A stretch of 64,000 nucleotides of DNA, taken from the NCBI GenBank assembly GCA_011109175.1, contig RDEW01000025.1, forward strand, positions 341,990-405,989, written 5' to 3'. The notes under the pieces were generated by a model, which did no database searches, had not been told where the DNA came from, and saw nothing but the letters and a program-made list of their open reading frames with translations. Source of the DNA: Dicyema japonicum (lineage: Eukaryota > Dicyemida > Rhombozoa > Dicyemidae). Every line of letters starts with the position of its first letter. The first letter of the stretch is position 1. Positions 59,351 to 64,000 of the stretch are shown here, one piece after another. The position numbers and the translations under genes are program-made.

Positions 59351-60872
59351 GAGTCAACTCTAACGAATGAACCTCTTTGAGGAACCAACCAAAAGGTAAT
59401 ATTATCTAAGCTATAAGCAAACGAGAGGTTAATGATGAATTATTAAATAAGAATTGCTACACTTACAAGCTATTAGGTCAGTGAAACCCAGTGGGTCCTC
59501 CAGTTTATTTATTCAGATACTCGGGGTCACCGAGAAGGAAGGGCAAAGTAGTCAAACTGTATGGTGTACACAGTCCTTACAATTAGCAAGGCCATCTATT
59601 GTCTCTGGTCCTCCATTATGCACACCACCATATGGAAATGTCTCCTCTTAGCGGGTTCCTCTCTTTATCACAAAAGCGGCGGAATCTGGCTCATCTACAT
59701 CTCTTTTCCGTAAGTTGAGAGTCGATCAATAGATTTGTATTGCAGAATACGAATAAACAGGTATAGTGGATTGATTCGGTGGAGCATTGGTTCCGACACT
59801 GAGAATCTTCAGAGGAATACTCCAGAGCTGGTGCTATCCATTACTATAGCGGTCTGTCCAGTCGATTACTATAGTGATAGACAACGCTATTCAATTATGT
59901 CGGCAAATAAATGTCAGCGGGAAATAATAATTAATGATATTAACTAAAATTCAATTATAATTAAAATAAAAATTTAAAAACATAGTCGACGTGGAACACC
60001 TTATGGGTTTCGGAACAATGACAAAAATGATGTATTTTATTGCCGCTTCTTTGCTTCTCCACGGCACATTTAGCATCTTCGAGTGTAAATGACCGATTAA
60101 AGCTTATAGATCGCATATACTGTAAATCTGCCAACATTGACTCAAGCAACATCCCGGCTGATGTGAGTCAAAATGTAGTAATTTGCTTAGATTTCTGCTG
60201 AGTGCATAATCGGACTCTTAATGTGCATTTATTTGGTAGCGAATTATCCAGTAAAATTCGTATCGATCAGTGCCAGTGATGAATTCTCCAATTTGTACCT
60301 TTTATGACAATATTTGTAGAACGTGGACCTCACTAGGGAATAGAAGAGCATTTAGAGTTTATTAATTTTGTGGATTGCTTTCAAATTAATTTTAAATTTT
60401 ATTTTTTTAATTTTATAACAATTTAATATTTTTAGCGCTAACATCTCTCTGGCGCTAGTTAGCAAGCTGTAGCCTCTCCGAATTAACCTCAATTTCTATA
60501 GCCAATATTGACCCTTGCGAGTGCATCGTGGTCAATGGGCATTTCCCGTTCTTCCATGCACAGGTTGGCAACATTCCCTGAAACCACCAACAGAATTTTC
60601 GGCCTAATTTAGAGTCTATGACTCTGAAGCATCTACATGAACGAAAACGTAAATTCGAGAATGCAAAATCTCACCAAGTTGCCACCTCTACGACGTTTTA
60701 ATCAAATTCCTCGAGATTATAGAAGACTTAGAAACCGTTATGTAAAGAGGTTAAAGATGCCCGTTCCCGTGGTACCGACCACCCTTTTGCCGGACTAGGA
60801 TCACTTTATTCGATGGGACAATCTTTCTTTTTTAACACAGTGATCTTGGGCAGTAATAATGTAGAAAAGTGC
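59351..60872. other. gene-free stretch
   Basis: No gene or repeat is recognised apart from a short palindrome near 60437-60463 (GCTAAC...GTTAGC). Confidence 0.45.
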
Positions 60873-61078
60873 TAAGGTCAAGAATATTCTGTGAGGAAAA
60901 TAAACATAAAAATTAAAGCCAACATTAGCAAATTATACGCATATTCAATATAAGCACATGTTCGTAAAGTGTACATATCAAGTGTGCACATAACAAGACC
61001 GACATCTCTAGTGCGACTTAGAATTGGCTATAAAGGATTATGAGAGAAGTGTAGGCCATTATAGGATTATCGAGCAAA
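60873..61078 (+). repeat. direct repeat D1, copy 1
   Basis: GGAAAATAAACATAAAAATT, AAAGCCAACATTAGCAAATT, the AACAAGACCGACATC block and GGATTATGAGAGAAG are repeated at 61975-62240 about 1.1 kb downstream. It might be two LTR-like or satellite-like units; no coding region between them is recognised. Confidence 0.75.
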
Positions 61079-61974
61079 CTAATATTTCATAGATATGACC
61101 TCAGTCAATGCTCTAAATATTGAACTGACAGTCAATTGCGAACACTACCAAATAGAGGAAACTAAAAGTATAGTTATCGCTTGCACTCCATACTATCACA
61201 GTGTCTTCAAATGGCCATTGTTCGGGTATTTAATAACTGGAAAATAATTTGTTATAATGTTCTATTATCCCTATGTGATACTTTTTTGAGTTCTTTCTTC
61301 ACGGGATCCCAAAAAGGGGTAAAATGATCTTTCGAATATCAATCCTAGAGACTGATCATCGAGTTGTAATAAATCAGGATTCTCGGCAGCTGGGTTCACC
61401 TAATCTGAATTTAGCAGCTATTAAGAATTTATATTTGCTAGAGTTTAAAAATCAGCAAAAGTGTTATCCTTCAAATAACAGATCAAATACTAGCCGGAAC
61501 ACAGATCAGTCGGCCTAGTTGCTAATAAGTTAGGAAGACCTGCCTATATCAACTGGAAGCATAGTGGCATTTTAAAGAATCGTTATCTCTCCACTATCAA
61601 CTAAAAGGGTTCACACAACCCATAGTAATGTATATTTACCTTTAATGAAGGTTCTGTATAAACTTGTGTGAAATCTGTTTACGTGTCAACGAAAATAACA
61701 TTGTCAATCGACTTTCCTACTTCCCCAAATGCATCTGAATTTTAACTTGACCTAGAGCTACATGAAAACACAGGTAAATTATATCTACAATGGTTATTCA
61801 GTAAAATGAGACAAGGAATTAAAATATTAAGTGAGTTAGTTAGTAACTACTTCTCATCTGTTTCATATATTATTCTCTCATCAGGAAATAATGGTGGAGG
61901 GAAATCGGGCCAATCATATAAATTGCTTGTTACTCCAGGATTTCCCTCGGGATCATCAAAGGCTAACATTAAGC
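61079..61974. other. sequence between the two D1 repeats
   Basis: Two short frames (61324-61518, 61806-62024) show no domain. Nothing supports an LTR element interior. Confidence 0.4.
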
Positions 61975-62240
61975 TAAATAATACTAAAATTATATTCAGT
62001 AAGGAAAATAAACATAAAGATTAAAGCCAACATTAGCAAATTATACGCATTTTCAATATATAAGCGCATAAAAGGAATCTCATACACAAATCGGCAATTA
62101 ACAATAATTTTCTTGGGTTTTATGTTCTTAAAGTGTACACAACAGGTTTGTACTTAACAAGACCGACATCCTTAGTGTGACTTAGAATTGGTTATAAAGG
62201 ATTATGAGAGAAGCGTAGGCCATTATAGAACTATCGAGTA
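61975..62240 (+). repeat. direct repeat D1, copy 2
   Basis: Second copy of the 60873-61078 repeat, with an insertion of about 55 bp around 62070-62130 and scattered substitutions. Confidence 0.75.
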
Positions 62241-62386
62241 TATTTGACTCATTAGCTGGTGATAGTAACTCGATATTCTGGTTTTCTAATGCGGATTTTC
62301 TTCCTTCATTGCTTCTATCAACATCATCATAGTCTACATTAAGCTAAGTAATACTTATTGTGGACTTGGTGATAGATAATGTCGTC

Positions 62387-62566
62387 CTCGTTCTCATGAT
62401 CATGCTAATAGACTCAGGAGACATTATTTGTCTATTAAATAATATGAAGGAACACGAGAAGTCTTTTACATCAGATCTCGTTCTCATGATCATGCTAATA
62501 GACTCAGGAGACATTATTTGTCTATTAAATAATATGAAGGAACACGAGAAGTCTTTTACATCAGAT
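62387..62566. repeat. identical 90-bp tandem duplication
   Basis: Two units starting at 62387 and 62477 (CTCGTTCTCATGATCATGCT, ending TTTTACATCAGAT) appear identical. The period is exactly 30 codons, so frames stay open on both strands. It is recent. No protein family is recognised on either strand. Confidence 0.85.
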
Positions 62567-62913
62567 AAGAGTATTAGATATATGGGAACATCTCCCTTAT
62601 ACTTTTCCTTGTTATCCACAGGTTCATTTCATTTGAGGGACCGGTAACATCGGGCAAAGATGAGGTCACTGTTGAAATTCGTGTCTCTAACCAAATAAAA
62701 ATTTCAAATATCACCGTGAAAGCAAGCTGGCCCAACACTTGTTTTATACGCTATATCAGTGACCCCAAATATTTGCCTCAAGCACAAAAAGGTATGTATA
62801 AGGCGTACACGAATAATATTAAATAATATTCGTACTTTTTTACGAATTATATCAGTTATACCTTTCCGCATGCAGAACACACACTTTATTTTTTAAGCAA
62901 AGAACAGTTATAA

Positions 62914-63142
62914 TAACTAATCGAGTGGGGATAAAAGAATGCTCTTCACTTTTTTGTTTTGTTTTTCTGTGTGTATGTCCTTTATAGACAATCCGGTTCC
63001 GCAGTAAAGTTCACTGATGAGGGCGTCAATTAAAGCCAAAGCATAATGATGTGTGGAACTTTCAACCAAAATGTGCAGCATCGGGATTCGAACTAGCGAC
63101 CTTCAGGCCTCTTGCCCGGCAACTGTCACAGTGCGTTACACG
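62914..63142 (-). repeat. tRNA-derived SINE, family S1, best copy
   Basis: On the minus strand the head reads CGTGTAACGCACTGTGACAG (A box) and GGTCGCTAGTTCGAATCCCG (B box, about 63102-63082), the pol III promoter layout of a tRNA gene. The body ends on the plus-strand left with ACTAATCGAGTGGGGATAAA. Two other copies lie at 42575 and 50785. Confidence 0.75.
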
Positions 63143-64000
63143 AATATAAACTTCAAAACTCTTTGCCAGTGAAGAATTCTCTAATTTGTGACTTTATATT
63201 GGTAGAACACGGACTTCACCTGTAAATTTTTCTATTTTATTTATATAAACTTTGGAAACAGCGAGAAAGGAGGTAATCGTCCAAACTAACTAGATGATCC
63301 CGGTTCCCATTATCACTCTCGCCATGTTTTATACTTTGCTCACAAGAGACCCTACCGCTCCCCGAAGTGTCTACCTTCTGTCTACACAAGAAATCGACTG
63401 TGTACGGATATCTGAAGAACGGTCGTCCTTTGTCAGATCGTGCAATAGATGAACAGAGTGGATTCACTTGGTCTTGCACATCTGAGACATCCGTGAACAA
63501 TTTTTCATATTGACGAATCCGACACTGGGGTGACTAGAGTAGGACCTGATCCACTACGTAAAAGGAGTAGAGTTTTTTACGATAATGCAGAGGTTTAGAG
63601 GTAATCATAATAAATAATTCACTGCACACATTAAATTTTTTTAAGATACGTAAAAGTGAAGACAAAAGTAGGACGAATGGTTGACAACGCCACTCGCATT
63701 TCTACATCAATATTTTTCAAATTGTGTTGTACTTCATATTATGCAGCGTAGAAGAGCCTCTTTCGCAAAATTATGTCGTTGAGATTTGTAATACATGTTT
63801 CGAACATATATCCAGAATTCTCCAATATCCAACTCCATCATTAATTTTAAGGATCGATCAGTTCAAAAAAATATTCATTTTCTTTAACGAGTAGTGTTCT
63901 GCTGTGACACAAGAAAAGGATTATCAAGTTTTCGCCAATTGTATGAGGTTTCAGTTCTTTTGCTATTAATTCAAGAATCAGATATGAACATTTCGATGAT
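63143..64000. other. gene-free end of window; retroelement tail at 63237-63330
   Basis: The minus frame 63237-63500 contains GNRDHLVSLDDY, the same C-terminal ending (GGGAACCGGGATCATCTAG) as the non-LTR fragment at 33395-33604. The rest is without recognised features. Confidence 0.45.

Noticed and set aside
60873-62240. Complete LTR retrotransposon
   Set aside because: No gag, protease, integrase or RT between the repeats, no clear target duplication.

Overview
This window looks like nuclear DNA of a very small, fast-evolving animal, most likely a dicyemid mesozoan. An orthonectid is the main alternative. Two kinds of evidence point this way. First, several genes are metazoan or broadly eukaryotic in type: AK2, TUBGCP5, a SYAP1-type BSD protein, ALKBH7, SREK1IP1, a Raw-type deoxyribosyltransferase-like protein, EMC2, two UBF-type HMG-box proteins and a GRIP-domain golgin. 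Second, almost all of their introns are 19-31 nt GT...AG micro-introns, a size known from dicyemids, with a few AT-rich introns of about 50-115 nt. The exon structures were built by hand: each intron restores the family reading frame, and for seven genes the summed exon lengths are exact multiples of three. The standard genetic code fits. The species call is an inference.

Layout. 1-3650 is gene-free and holds a pogo-type MITE and a dispersed repeat. AK2 (minus, 3654-4430), TUBGCP5 (plus, 6671-9867) and the SYAP1-like gene (plus, 11749-12529) follow. 12.6-26 kb is a transposon graveyard: non-LTR reverse transcriptase tails, a decayed pogo/Tigger transposase, telomere-like tracts and a 150-bp inverted repeat pair. 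ALKBH7 (plus, 26115-26850) is followed by an IS630/Tc1-like transposase remnant. Then comes a tandem cluster of small secreted two-ShKT-domain genes (27.6-32.8 kb): one intact and five decayed copies, with a 67-bp minisatellite between them. SREK1IP1 (minus, 33953-34310) and a diverged intact ShKT gene (34847-35149) close this block. 35-48 kb carries a LINE nuclease domain, SINEs, a small membrane protein gene, the Raw-like gene (minus, 40484-41725) and EMC2 (minus, 45569-46504).

48-58 kb contains two divergently oriented UBF-like paralogs (minus 48392-49769, plus 53453-54868). They are separated by retrotransposon debris and by two single-N assembly junctions flanked by direct duplications. 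A GCC2-like golgin (plus, 55733-57841) follows. 57.8-64 kb is gene-free, with duplications and a tRNA-derived SINE.

The conserved genes are unrelated housekeeping functions: nucleotide metabolism, microtubule nucleation, mitochondrial oxidation, ER insertion, rRNA transcription and Golgi tethering. There is no operon logic. The most unusual features are the roughly tenfold excess of the palindrome CACGTG (66 copies counted by eye), the ShKT cluster, the inverted UBF pair and the very short introns.
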